Positions 1 through 8,930 of a stretch of 64,000 nt of DNA are shown in pieces; the stretch's first letter is position 1; each line of letters opens with the position of its first letter. A program made the translations under genes and the position numbers. The stretch spans positions 806,001-870,000 of the forward strand of contig NZ_CP011921.2 of the NCBI RefSeq assembly GCF_001042525.2, given 5' to 3'. Under the pieces are notes generated by a model. That model saw only the letters and a program-made list of their open reading frames with translations, did no database searches and was not told the origin of the DNA. This DNA comes from Francisella orientalis FNO12 (lineage in GTDB: Bacteria > Pseudomonadota > Gammaproteobacteria > Francisellales > Francisellaceae).

Positions 1-206
1 TAAGCGCTGATCTAGATAAATATCTAGGTAATAGAGAATATGACTATGCTTTAGAACTTTTGACTTGTTTAGATAAGGTTATCGCAGAGTTTTTTGAAAA
101 TGTGATGGTTATGGATGATGATGTCAGTGTCAGAGATAATCGAATTGCATTACTTGTAACTATTCATAAAATGTTTATTGGTGTTGCTGATATTTCAAAA
201 CTTTAA
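1..206 (+). CDS. glyS: Glycyl-tRNA synthetase beta subunit, C-terminal end (partial)
   Basis: This is the last 68 codons of an open frame that enters from the left edge (first full codon at position 3) and stops with TAA at 204-206. The translated tail contains FFENVMVMDDDVSVRDNRIA followed by LLVTIHKMF, the conserved end of the GlyS anticodon-binding region in bacteria with alpha2beta2 glycyl-tRNA synthetase. The enzyme charges tRNA-Gly in the cytoplasm. The rest of the gene and its glyQ partner are outside the window. The family call rests on this short tail only. Confidence 0.85.
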   Translation, partial: SADLDKYLGNREYDYALELLTCLDKVIAEFFENVMVMDDDVSVRDNRIALLVTIHKMFIGVADISKL

Positions 207-276
207 TCTTAAAATATTTATTTCATTATTTTTCTGTTTTATTATGTTTAGATAATTAATCTTTTTTAGGGAACTT

Positions 277-600
277 ATGTCAGGACAGAAAAATGTCTTA
301 GGTGGCATATTGAAACCATGTTGTTTAGAGCCTAAGACAGGGGTTTATAGAGATGGTTTTTGTCGCACTGATAATCATGATCATGGCTTACATGTTGTCT
401 GTGCCATTATGACCCAAGAATTTTTGGAATATATAGCATCAAGAGGCAATGACTTATCTACGCCTAATCTTTTATTTGATTTTCCTGGGCTTAAAGCTGG
501 AGATAAATGGTGCCTATGTGCGTTGAGGTGGCTAGAAGCATATCAAAATGGAGTAGCTCCAGAAGTAGTGCTTGAGTCAACTAATGAGAAAGCCTTATAA
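277..600 (+). CDS. DUF2237 family protein
   Basis: This 107-residue cytoplasmic protein matches the small DUF2237 family by its conserved blocks: NVLGGILKPC near the N-terminus, GFYRDGFC-like GVYRDGFCRT, the HVVCAIMTQEFL segment, and PGLKAGDKWCLCALRW towards the end. The cysteines at residues 15-16 and in WCLC are typical of the family. The ATG is preceded by a purine-rich stretch (tttttagggaactt), which supports the start. It lies 70 bp after glyS and converges on the MFS gene. The family has no established biochemical function, and none is proposed here. Confidence 0.85.
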   Translation: MSGQKNVLGGILKPCCLEPKTGVYRDGFCRTDNHDHGLHVVCAIMTQEFLEYIASRGNDLSTPNLLFDFPGLKAGDKWCLCALRWLEAYQNGVAPEVVLESTNEKAL

Positions 601-651
601 GTAGTCAAGAAAGAGTACTTGCTAGAAAAGGCTTACTCTGTAGAGATTTAG

Positions 652-1857
652 CTAGCTATTGATTACTTTTTTGTTTAGTTTGTATATCCCAAAAAGCAGT
701 ATAACTGTAGCTAATGTGAAGATAAATTGTGCAATTGGTGATGCTATCACTAAGTCTCTGCCATGATAAAAACTTATAAAATAACTACCACTTGCAGCAA
801 TCATATTTTTGATAAAGTTTACAATCGAATTGGCTGTGCCAAAACTATGATCAATTTGGTCAATTGCAAATGAATAAATAAGAGTTGAGCTAAAGGCCAC
901 ATTACCGCATAAAACAAACATTATTAATGTATAAAAAAAGGCATTATCAAGATTTAGACTATTAAAGATGATCGAAACAATACAGCTAATAGTTATAAGG
1001 GCGACACTGTAATATAAAAATTTGAGTTGCTGAACTTTACTCGAGTGTCTTTTTATCAAATAGTTTGCAAATATAGCGGCAATACAGCATAAACCATAAT
1101 ATATACAGTACCATAAAGATCCTGTTGCATAATTACCTAAATATATTAAAGCTGATGATGAAATATAGATGAAAAGAGCAGCAAAAATAGTGCTGCTTGC
1201 AATTGTAGCAAGCATAAAGCGAGAATTGCTTAGATGTTGAAAATAGCTAGGGATTAATTTTATTAGGCTAGATTTTCTATCTTTATGCTCTAGAGTTTCT
1301 TCGATTAAAAAAGCACATAGAAGCATAACTACACCATATATGGTTAAGAAGTGAAAGGTACTTTGCCAAGTGTGAGTTAAATTTGTAAGAATAGTACCTA
1401 TTATTGGAGCTACTATGGGAGCTATTAACAATATTATAATTATTGATGTCACAAGATTCGTAAGTTTGGCTCCTTTGTAGCAGTCACGAGCAATTGAGAA
1501 GGCTATTACAGCTCCTACTGAGTCAGATAGACCTTGTATTAAGCGCATTATTTCAAGCATTTTGAAGTTGTAACTATATGAACATAGTACCGTACTTATG
1601 ATATAAATTACACTACCGATGATAATAACTTTTTTGCGTCCATATTTATCAGAGATAGCCCCCCAAAAAAGCATACCAAATGAAAAACCAATAAAATATG
1701 TTGCAAATGTTGTAAGAACTGTACTATCGCTAACACCAAAGTCGCTAGCTATCAGTGGAATAGCAGGAGCGTAAGTGTTGACAGCTAGTGGCGTAAGGGC
1801 TGCAAACAACGCTAATACTATAGGAAATAATTTAGAATCTCGAGTTATATTTTTCAT
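652..1857 (-). CDS. MFS multidrug efflux transporter, Bcr/CflA type
   Basis: This is a 401-residue major facilitator with about 12 hydrophobic segments. Residues 60-80 carry the MFS motif between helices 2 and 3 (FWGAISDKYGRKKV), and the first helix has LAVNTYAPAIPLIASDFG, the pattern seen in Bcr/CflA-type exporters where an 'xDxYLPALP'-like sequence is usual. The protein should sit in the inner membrane and export hydrophobic compounds by proton antiport. The substrate cannot be told from sequence. It is convergent with the DUF2237 gene and has the rnd remnant immediately upstream on the same strand. Confidence 0.85.
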   Translation of the reverse strand: MKNITRDSKLFPIVLALFAALTPLAVNTYAPAIPLIASDFGVSDSTVLTTFATYFIGFSFGMLFWGAISDKYGRKKVIIIGSVIYIISTVLCSYSYNFKMLEIMRLIQGLSDSVGAVIAFSIARDCYKGAKLTNLVTSIIIILLIAPIVAPIIGTILTNLTHTWQSTFHFLTIYGVVMLLCAFLIEETLEHKDRKSSLIKLIPSYFQHLSNSRFMLATIASSTIFAALFIYISSSALIYLGNYATGSLWYCIYYGLCCIAAIFANYLIKRHSSKVQQLKFLYYSVALITISCIVSIIFNSLNLDNAFFYTLIMFVLCGNVAFSSTLIYSFAIDQIDHSFGTANSIVNFIKNMIAASGSYFISFYHGRDLVIASPIAQFIFTLATVILLFGIYKLNKKVINS

Positions 1858-1878
1858 AAATAGATAGCAGAGAATATG

Positions 1879-2820
1879 TTATATATTTTTTATGGTATCA
1901 AGTATATACTCTTTTAATTTTTTACCAACTATTTCATATCTCCAACCAATAGCTTATTACTCGAGTAGTTAGGGTCGATACTAAGATTATATGCTACTGA
2001 GCGAATATCTTTTCTTGATGCTATTAAGGAAGCATCAAATTTTAAGCTTCTTGTTTCAATATCAAAAAAATTAGTTATTTTGTCATTTATCTCGGTGGAT
2101 ATTTTAGCACCAGATTTTTGCTCTAAGTTTATATGCTCTAGGTTATGTTTAGAGTTAAGAGCTGTTATGACACTTTTTTTTATCCAAGGTTTAAGTTTTT
2201 TTTAGATCTTCAGAATCAAATGAGTTTAAAGACTTAGGATTTTTATGGGCTATAGCATAAAGAATTTTATTATCAAAAATAAATCTAACTAGAATATTTT
2301 TTTGTTGAGCGATAGATTCGCGCTATTGAGCTACTAATATGGCATTTTTTTGTGTTTTTTCATTAAACTTTTGAATATTACCAATTTTATTATCAATGTT
2401 CTCAACAGTGTTAAATTCTGTTTTTTGTATTTCTAATAGTTCTTCATAGAAGTACCGTTTATAATCAGTTTGATTAAGTTTTTCTTCAAGATGATGTTTG
2501 ACTTCAATAAGATGCTCAACATCTTTTAGGGCATAGTCAAACTGCTTTTGAGAAAGCGGCCTTTTACGCCAATCTGAGAACTGTGACTCTTTCTCCATTT
2601 CGATATCTAGTATATCTTTGAGTAGAGCCTTGAGAGATATCTGTGATTGAGTACCTAAAAATGAAGCGGTCAGCTGAGTATCAAAAATATTATTTACTTC
2701 ACAATTAAAAAATCTTTTTATAGTTCGCATCCAGTAAAATTCTGTATCTACAGCTATTTCTTTAGTATTTTTGAGAGTTTGTACAATATTCTCTAATTTT
2801 TTATCTGTATCTATTATCAT
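1879..2820 (-). pseudogene. rnd: Ribonuclease D remnant with several lesions
   Basis: The minus strand encodes an RNase D that is broken in several ways. The N-terminal part keeps exonuclease motif I (AVDTEF) and motif III (YALKDVEHL), but the stretch between motifs I and II is shortened from FYWMRT directly to IKRFFNCEV. A TAG interrupts the frame after VAQ (about 2322) and is followed by RESIAQQKNILVRF. A frameshift in an A-run near 2205 separates LNSFDSEDLKK from the helical C-terminal (HRDC-like) part. A last shift near 1935 restores GWRYEIVGKKLKEYI. The intact enzyme trims tRNA 3' ends. The product is almost certainly non-functional. Confidence 0.85.
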
Positions 2821-3515
2821 TTTTTAATTTGTTAAGAGGTTTACGCCATGCTTGGGTAGCTATTTGTTTAGCATTTTGAGTGATTAAGTTTCCATGAGCT
2901 AGGATAATTTTATCAAAACCCCAATCTATAATTTTTTGTAAAGATTGAGCAGCAAGTTCTTTATCATTCCAGCCGATTTGGTATTCTGGAGCTGGTTTAG
3001 CTTTGTTCCACATTCTAAGAATTAGCCCCATATCTTTATACCCCAGACTATATTTTTGTATTACTACCTATGTTTTCAATAATATCAACTAATATTAGAG
3101 TTTTGGTGTCTTTATGAAGAAAAGCAATCTCGTTCATAATTTTATTACCCAGAATGGGTTGCTGTAGTAATTCTTCTAAGATAGACTTATCTGTAAGTAT
3201 CTCATCATATTTTAGATTAGGCTGTTTTTTTATTTACACCTTGACAGATATAAGTTCTAGCTTTAGGAAAAGCACCTTGTGCTGATTTACATGCAAGTGA
3301 TGGAAGTTTCCAGGAGCTATTATACAGCTAACGTTACCAATCTTTAAAATCTTATCTTTTAAGCTATTATCAATCTTGCATGGAGAATGTATCAGTATGG
3401 AATTATCATTTAGCTTTATTAGTGTAGTTATAGAACTAAATTTTATCCCTGAATACTTAACTGGATATTCAATAACCCATATTCTATCAGTTATAAAAGG
3501 ACATATTTCATACAT
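2801..3515 (-). pseudogene. DUF4336 family protein remnant
   Basis: The start (MYEICPFITDRIWVIEYP) and the stretch LIKLNDNSILIHSPCKID...IIAPGNFHHLHV match the N-terminal half of DUF4336 proteins, which resemble metallo-beta-lactamase-fold proteins. The C-terminal piece GWNDKELAAQSLQKIIDWGFDKIILAHGNLI fits the same family end. At least two frameshifts, between about 3234 and 3260 and near 3035, split the frame; the middle portion (QPNLKYDEILTD...) is readable in another frame. It overlaps the start of the rnd remnant by about 20 bp. The intact function is not known. Confidence 0.7.
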
Positions 3516-3596
3516 TAGTTTGTATTTATTAATAAGTAGTAGATTAAACTAGGTATATGTTATCATTTTCACAGATTTATTGTTTAATAAAATTAG

Positions 3597-5435
3597 ATGA
3601 TTGCAGATAATTCTAAAGATTTTGATTTAAAAAGTTTCTTGGCAAACTTAACTACACATTCCGGTGTTTATCGTATGCTTGATAAGCATGGAGAAATAAT
3701 CTATGTTGGTAAAGCAAAAAATCTCAAAAATCGTGTAAATAGTTATTTTTCAAAGGGTGCGAAAGATAGTAAAACTCTGATGATGGTAGAGCAGATTGCT
3801 CGAATAGAGATAACTATTACCCCTAGCGACTATGAAGCATATCTACTAGAGAATAATCTCATTAAGCAACACCGTCCTAAATATAATATTTTATTTAAAG
3901 ATGATAAAAGTTACCCATATCTAATAATTTCTCGTGATAAATTCCCTAGGGTATCTTTTTATCGTGGCAAATCAGCATATAAAAAAGGGCAATGCTTTGG
4001 ACCTTATGTGTCGATATCATCAGTTAAAAATACATTAAACATTATACAAAAAATCTTTCCGATCCGTCAATGTGAAAACTCGTACTATAAGTCTAGAGTT
4101 AGACCATGCTTGCAATATCAAATTAAGCGTTGTTTTGCACCTTGTGTGGGTTTGGTTTCTCAACAGCAATACGATGAACAATTAGCAATTCTAAAGAAAT
4201 TCTTAGCGGGTAAATTTAGCACTGTTTTAGAAGAAATCTCAGCAAAGATGTATCAAGCTTCTGAGGATATGGAATATGAGAAAGCACAAGTTTATCTCGA
4301 TCAATTAGTGATATTACGCAAGCTACAACAGCAGCAAATAGTTGATATTCAAGAAGATAAAACATTTGATGTAATTGGTATATATATGCAAGATAGCTAT
4401 GTAAGCATAGCTTTATTACAAATTCAAAATGGTGATGTTATCGCAGATAGACATTGGAGTATTCATGCTAAAGGGCAGGATAAAACCTCAATTATGCATG
4501 CTTTTTTATCTCATTTTTATTTAGGTGATGAGATTCTAAATATTTGGCCAAAAAATATAATCCTATCAAAAGTTGAGTTTGCTGATATTACTGATCTTAT
4601 GAATAGTATCTCTCAAAAAATTGGTCAATCAATAAATTGGATAGTTGTACCGGCTGCTGATAATCTCAAGTGGTTGAAATTAGCGGAGGTAAATGCACGA
4701 CAAAAATTAAATATCTATACAAGCTCAAAATCTCAGTATCAAAAACGCTTAGAATCACTCAAAGAATTTCTTGAGTTAGAAAAAGATATTAAGCGTATTG
4801 AGTGTTTTGATATTTCACATTTCCAAGGTGAGGCAACTATAGCATCGTGTGTTGTATATACAGATGAGGGTGAGGATCGCAAATCTCATCGCAGATACAA
4901 TATCAAAGATATCAAAGCGAGTGATGATTATGCAGCAATTCATCAAGCAGTATCGCGTCGAGTTAGTTCAGGACTAGAAGCTAATAACCTCCCTGATGTT
5001 ATGATAATAGATGGTGGTAAAGGACAGATTCATCAAGCAGAAGCCGTTTTTAGAAAATATGGGATTCAAGATAAAGTCCAACTTGTAAGTTTAGGTAAAG
5101 GTGTTGAGCGCATAAGTGGTAAAGAAAAAATCTACAAAGGTTTTGATGATACCGAATATACATTAGATGAGCACAATCCAGGATTTTTATTATTACGACA
5201 AGTTAGGGACTCTGCTCATGATCATGCGATTAAAGGTCAGCGTAAAAAAGTAAGTGTCAATAGACAATCATCAATTATTGAAGAAATAGAAGGAGTTGGA
5301 CCAAAACGCCGTAAAGCTTTGATAATGTATTTTGGCGGCTGGCAAGAACTATCTAGAGCTTCTGTTGATGAGATTGCAAAGGTTAAAGGAATCAGTAAAA
5401 AATTAGCTCAAGAGATTTGGGAATGTTTTCATTAA
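3597..5435 (+). CDS. uvrC: UvrABC excinuclease subunit C
   Basis: UvrC makes both incisions in nucleotide excision repair. The 612-residue length is normal. The GIY-YIG nuclease domain is at residues 17-95 (SGVYRMLDK...IIYVGKAKNLKNRV). A cysteine cluster is near 155-180 (RPCLQYQIKRCFAPCVG), the UVR motif near 200-235, the RNase H-like second nuclease from about 385 (ECFDISHFQGEATIAS), and tandem helix-hairpin-helix motifs are at the C-terminus (IEGVGPKRRKALIMYFGG). All the expected parts are present and the frame is unbroken. The gene stands alone, 82 bp downstream of a divergent pseudogene. Confidence 0.97.
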   Translation: MIADNSKDFDLKSFLANLTTHSGVYRMLDKHGEIIYVGKAKNLKNRVNSYFSKGAKDSKTLMMVEQIARIEITITPSDYEAYLLENNLIKQHRPKYNILFKDDKSYPYLIISRDKFPRVSFYRGKSAYKKGQCFGPYVSISSVKNTLNIIQKIFPIRQCENSYYKSRVRPCLQYQIKRCFAPCVGLVSQQQYDEQLAILKKFLAGKFSTVLEEISAKMYQASEDMEYEKAQVYLDQLVILRKLQQQQIVDIQEDKTFDVIGIYMQDSYVSIALLQIQNGDVIADRHWSIHAKGQDKTSIMHAFLSHFYLGDEILNIWPKNIILSKVEFADITDLMNSISQKIGQSINWIVVPAADNLKWLKLAEVNARQKLNIYTSSKSQYQKRLESLKEFLELEKDIKRIECFDISHFQGEATIASCVVYTDEGEDRKSHRRYNIKDIKASDDYAAIHQAVSRRVSSGLEANNLPDVMIIDGGKGQIHQAEAVFRKYGIQDKVQLVSLGKGVERISGKEKIYKGFDDTEYTLDEHNPGFLLLRQVRDSAHDHAIKGQRKKVSVNRQSSIIEEIEGVGPKRRKALIMYFGGWQELSRASVDEIAKVKGISKKLAQEIWECFH

Positions 5436-5506
5436 AAAAATACTAAACATCAGCAACATAATGACGTAAAATATTCGCATTTTAAAAACTATCAAATTAA
5501 AAAAAA

Positions 5507-6136
5507 ATGAATAAAAAAAGTTTGCTACTAGTTATTTTAGGAATATTTTCAATATTCTTCTGTTACTTCTTTGTTGATAGACAAATTGTTTGGTTTTTAT
5601 ATGAACATAACTCTCGACAATATACGATTATGAAGTTTTTCTCAGATGATATTATTTTACTTATAACAGTCTTAGTATTTGTATTTTATATATACTATTT
5701 AATTAAGCTTATACTCAAAAAAGTAGTAGATACTGACACAAAATTTTTGCTAGTAGCTAATGCAATTATAATTGGACAATTTATCAAAAATATTCTAAAG
5801 GGGATTTTTGGTAGATATTGGACGGAAACTTTTAAGAACAATCCTTCTTTGATTAGAAATGATTTATATGGATTCAATTGGTTTACATTTGATAATATAA
5901 ATAATTCTTTTCCATCTGGTCACGCTACATTTATATTTTCATTTAGTGTAAGTATGTGGATTTTATTTCCAAAGTATAGATGGCTTTGGGCATTGTTGGC
6001 ATTTTTAGTTGTGATTACACAATTGCTACAATACTTTCACTTTGCTAGTGATTTAATTGCTGGATCAATGCTTGGATCAATAGTTGGGTATTATGCAGCC
6101 CAGTCTTATAATCAGAAATTTAAACAGTCTAAATAA
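5507..6136 (+). CDS. PAP2-family membrane phosphatase
   Basis: This 209-residue integral membrane protein has about five or six hydrophobic segments. The three-part PAP2 phosphatase signature is visible: K-x6-R-like KGIFGRYWTE (residues 100-108), SFPSGHATF (near 137-146), and HFASDLIAGSMLG (near 179-190). Such enzymes remove phosphate from membrane isoprenoid or lipid phosphates, or from lipid A. Francisella uses members of this family (LpxE, LpxF) to dephosphorylate lipid A, but the sequence alone does not show whether this one is LpxE or a general undecaprenyl- or phosphatidylglycerol-phosphatase. A poly-A stretch directly before the ATG leaves the ribosome binding site weak. Confidence 0.8.
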   Translation: MNKKSLLLVILGIFSIFFCYFFVDRQIVWFLYEHNSRQYTIMKFFSDDIILLITVLVFVFYIYYLIKLILKKVVDTDTKFLLVANAIIIGQFIKNILKGIFGRYWTETFKNNPSLIRNDLYGFNWFTFDNINNSFPSGHATFIFSFSVSMWILFPKYRWLWALLAFLVVITQLLQYFHFASDLIAGSMLGSIVGYYAAQSYNQKFKQSK

Positions 6137-6229
6137 AAATACAAATCTTACAAAACTATAGTTATAAAATGTCGATATGTTAGAATTATTACAAATATTT
6201 AATATTTGATTTAATTAGACAAAATAATA

Positions 6230-7276
6230 ATGGAAAAGAAACGAATTAAAGCAGTATCACTAATCTCTGGTGGTCTTGATTCAATGCTTGCAACCAAGAT
6301 GATGTTAGAGCAGGGTATACATGTAGAAGGTATAAATTTTTTTACTGGTTTTTGTGTTGAGGGACATACTCATGCAATTCGTAAGCAAGATAAAGAAAAA
6401 CAAAAACGTAATAATTCACTATATGTTGCTGAGCAGTTAGGAATTAAGTTACATATTATCGATGTGATTGAAGAGTACAAAGATGTCTTACTGAACCCTA
6501 AATATGGCTATGGAGCTAATATGAATCCATGTCTTGATTGTAAGATTTTTATGGTTCGTAAAGCAAAAGAATGGGCAAAGGAAAATGGCTTTGATTTTAT
6601 AATTACAGGTGAAGTAATAGGTCAAAGACCAATGTCACAGCGTAAAAGTACAATGCCAGTTGTTCAAAAACAATCAGGAGTAGATGATTTATTACTTAGA
6701 CCTTTGAGTGCTAAAAACTTACCAGAAACAAAACCAGAAAGAGAAGGCTGGGTTGATAGATCTAAGCTAATGGGAATAACAGGTAGAGGCAGAAAAGATC
6801 AAATGAGAATAGCGCGTGAATGGGGGATAGAAGATTATGCTTCACCTGCTGGAGGATGTTGCTTTCTTACTGATAAACAATACTCTGATAAACTAGTTGA
6901 TTTATGGCAAGCGCGTAATTCAAAAGAGTATGAATTTGATGATATTATGCTTCTTAAAGTAGGTAGACATATTCGTTATAAACCTGAATATAAACTTATA
7001 ATAGGTCGTGAAGAAGGTGAGAATAATTATTTAAATGGCTATAAAAATCAGTTTACTCATGTGTACGGCTCATCTCATCAAGGCCCTTTAATCCTTATTG
7101 ATGGTGATTTTGAAAAAGCTGATGAAGATTTTACAGCACAAATTTTAGGTAGATTTACACAGGGTAAAAATGCTGAAAGCGTAACAATGGTGTTTAACTA
7201 TCTTGATGGTACTAGTAAGGAAGTTGTAGTTAAGCCAATGCCTGCTGATGAGATTAAAAAAGAGTGGTATATATAA
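6230..7276 (+). CDS. MnmA/ThiI-like PP-loop tRNA thiolation-type protein
   Basis: The 348-residue protein opens with the PP-loop ATP-binding motif LISGGLDSMLA (residues 11-21), typical of enzymes that adenylate a base or carboxylate before sulfur transfer. Cysteines occur at NPCLDCK (near 101-105) and at AGGCCF (near 208-212), where thiouridylases place catalytic cysteines. It is often annotated as a 'tRNA methyltransferase' related to MnmA, but the second half (GRHIRYKPEYKLIIGREEGENNYL) differs from canonical MnmA. The stop overlaps the start of a TusA-type sulfur carrier gene, which supports a sulfur-relay role. The actual substrate is unknown. Confidence 0.7.
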   Translation: MEKKRIKAVSLISGGLDSMLATKMMLEQGIHVEGINFFTGFCVEGHTHAIRKQDKEKQKRNNSLYVAEQLGIKLHIIDVIEEYKDVLLNPKYGYGANMNPCLDCKIFMVRKAKEWAKENGFDFIITGEVIGQRPMSQRKSTMPVVQKQSGVDDLLLRPLSAKNLPETKPEREGWVDRSKLMGITGRGRKDQMRIAREWGIEDYASPAGGCCFLTDKQYSDKLVDLWQARNSKEYEFDDIMLLKVGRHIRYKPEYKLIIGREEGENNYLNGYKNQFTHVYGSSHQGPLILIDGDFEKADEDFTAQILGRFTQGKNAESVTMVFNYLDGTSKEVVVKPMPADEIKKEWYI

Positions 7277-7494
7277 TGCAACAATTAAATTTAGAAAGAC
7301 TTCTTTGCCCAATGCCAGTTATCAAAACACAAAATGCTTTGAAAGCTATGCAGTCAGGGGAGCAACTAAAAGTAGTTTGTACAGATCCTGGGACTATGCA
7401 TGATATTCCAGCATGGTGTAAAGTAAATGATTATATACTTGTCAAAGCAGAACAAGTAGTAGATAAATATGAATTTATAATAGAGGTGAAATAG
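7276..7494 (+). CDS. TusA-family sulfur carrier protein
   Basis: This small protein of about 72 residues carries the TusA/SirA signature LLCPMPVIKTQNAL near the N-terminus, whose cysteine holds the persulfide. The rest (GEQLKVVCTDPGTMHDIPAWC) fits the beta-alpha-beta TusA fold. I chose the ATG at 7276, which shares a base with the stop of the upstream PP-loop gene; an in-frame GTG at 7264 is possible but would overlap further. It ends exactly where the next gene starts. The arrangement suggests that it delivers sulfur to the upstream thiolation-type enzyme. Whether it is the orthologue of E. coli TusA is uncertain. Confidence 0.8.
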   Translation: MQQLNLERLLCPMPVIKTQNALKAMQSGEQLKVVCTDPGTMHDIPAWCKVNDYILVKAEQVVDKYEFIIEVK

Positions 7495-7682
7495 TGGATC
7501 ATTCAGTTTTAAATGTGTTGGTTTGTCCAGTTTGTAACTCGAGTTTATATTATGACAAAGAAAATCAGCTTTTAATTTGTAAGGCTGACAAATTAGCTTA
7601 TCCAATTCGTGAGAATATTCCAGTAATGTTAGTTGAGGAAGCTAAAAAACTAACGCTAGAAGAGGTAAAAAAATATGGCTAA
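7494..7682 (+). CDS. Trm112 family (YcaR-like) zinc-ribbon protein
   Basis: This 62-residue protein starts with GTG at 7494, sharing its first base with the preceding TAG, and is preceded by an AGAGG-like binding site. The motif [13 protein letters not shown] (residues 5-17) and the later [21 protein letters not shown] match the Trm112/YcaR family. YcaR-type genes frequently lie next to kdsB, as here. The second cysteine pair of a full zinc ribbon is reduced to one cysteine. Eukaryotic and archaeal Trm112 activates methyltransferases; the bacterial role is not settled. Confidence 0.85.
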   Translation: MDHSVLNVLVCPVCNSSLYYDKENQLLICKADKLAYPIRENIPVMLVEEAKKLTLEEVKKYG

Positions 7683-8427
7683 TATTCATGTTGTAATCCC
7701 TGCTAGGCTTAAATCAACACGCCTACCTGGCAAGATGCTTGCAGATATTGCAGGTAAGCCAATGATTCAAAGAGTGTATGAGCAGGTAGCTAAATCAAAA
7801 TTTAAAAGCATAATCATAGCTACAGACTTAGAAGAAATAAAAGAAGTTGCAGAAAATTTTGGTGCAAAAGTAATCTTAACAAGAGAGGATCATGAATCAG
7901 GTACAGATAGGATAGCTGAGGCAGTTACTAAGTTGGGTTTTGCTGATGAGGATATTGTTGTTAATGTACAAGGTGATGAACCTTTGATTCCTATTGAGAA
8001 TATTGAGCAAGCAGCACAATTATTAATTGAAAAGCCAGAAGCAGTTGTTTCAACATTGTGTGAGAGAATTACTGAAGCTGAAGACATATATAACCCAAAT
8101 AATGTCAAAGTTGTTTTTGATAAAAATAACTATGCTTTATATTTTAGTAGAGCCTCAATCCCTTTTGAAAGAGGTTTCTCAGAGAATCATCAAGTTAGTA
8201 TATCTGAATTTTTTAGGCATATAGGTATATATACCTATAGAGTTGGCTTTTTGAAGCACTATGCAGAGCTTGCAATATCACCAATTGAAAAATATGAAGC
8301 TCTTGAACAACTAAGAGTGTTATATAATGGTTATAAAATTGCTGTTGAACAATCAGCTAAACCAACTCCTGTAGGTGTTGATACGCTTCAAGATTTAGAA
8401 AAAGTAAGGAAACTATTTAATGTTTAA
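7675..8427 (+). CDS. kdsB: 3-deoxy-manno-octulosonate cytidylyltransferase
   Basis: KdsB activates Kdo with CTP to CMP-Kdo for lipopolysaccharide inner-core assembly in the cytoplasm. The 250-residue protein has the nucleotide-binding start [17 protein letters not shown] (residues 5-21), the NVQGDEPLI block (near 98-106) with the metal-binding aspartate, and [15 protein letters not shown] near the C-terminus, all diagnostic of the family. It overlaps the upstream Trm112-type gene by 8 bp and the downstream HIT gene by 8 bp, so the run from 6230 to 8815 is very probably one transcription unit. Confidence 0.97.
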   Translation: MANIHVVIPARLKSTRLPGKMLADIAGKPMIQRVYEQVAKSKFKSIIIATDLEEIKEVAENFGAKVILTREDHESGTDRIAEAVTKLGFADEDIVVNVQGDEPLIPIENIEQAAQLLIEKPEAVVSTLCERITEAEDIYNPNNVKVVFDKNNYALYFSRASIPFERGFSENHQVSISEFFRHIGIYTYRVGFLKHYAELAISPIEKYEALEQLRVLYNGYKIAVEQSAKPTPVGVDTLQDLEKVRKLFNV

Positions 8428-8815
8428 ACTAGATTCTCGTTTAGAGGCAGATACTTTTGAAATTTGTGAACACTTAGATTGTAAAATTTTGCTAATGAAT
8501 AATTCTATGGTGCCTTGGTTTATAGTTGTACCATTTACAGATAGAACAGAGTGGTATCAGCTTGATGATTCACAGCAATATAATATCAATAAGATTATTA
8601 ATAAAATATCTAACTTTATAGTTAACGAATATAAAGTAGATAAGTTAAATGTAGCTACTATAGGTAATGTGGTTAAGCAAATGCATATTCATGTAGTAGG
8701 ACGTTTCGAAAATGATCCTGTATGGCCAGCTCCTGTGTGGGGTAATATTCAGTCTAAATCATATACTGAACAAGAAAAAAACAAGTTATTAGAAAAAGTT
8801 AAAAGTATATTCTAA
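8420..8815 (+). CDS. HIT-family hydrolase-like protein
   Basis: This 131-residue protein carries the histidine-triad-like motif QMHIHVVGR (near residues 92-100) and the substrate-side segment [19 protein letters not shown] near residues 28-45. Such proteins bind nucleotides and cleave phosphoramidate or adenylyl bonds. The motif reads H-x-H-V-V-G-R, so the third histidine of the classic triad is replaced. This is common in this proteobacterial subgroup (annotated HIT family, often beside kdsB). The physiological substrate is unknown. Confidence 0.8.
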   Translation: MFKLDSRLEADTFEICEHLDCKILLMNNSMVPWFIVVPFTDRTEWYQLDDSQQYNINKIINKISNFIVNEYKVDKLNVATIGNVVKQMHIHVVGRFENDPVWPAPVWGNIQSKSYTEQEKNKLLEKVKSIF

Positions 8816-8930
8816 ATAAATTGATCTTTACTAATCACCATATATATTATCTATTCTAATTAACATTTAAACTATTAATTAGTTATAATGATTATCAAAC
8901 AAATTTTATTTTAAATGAGCTTGAATTTCT

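Noticed and set aside
601-651. Inverted AGAGTA/TACTCT pair between converging genes as a bidirectional terminator
   Set aside because: Long loop, short stem and no clear T-tract; not convincing.
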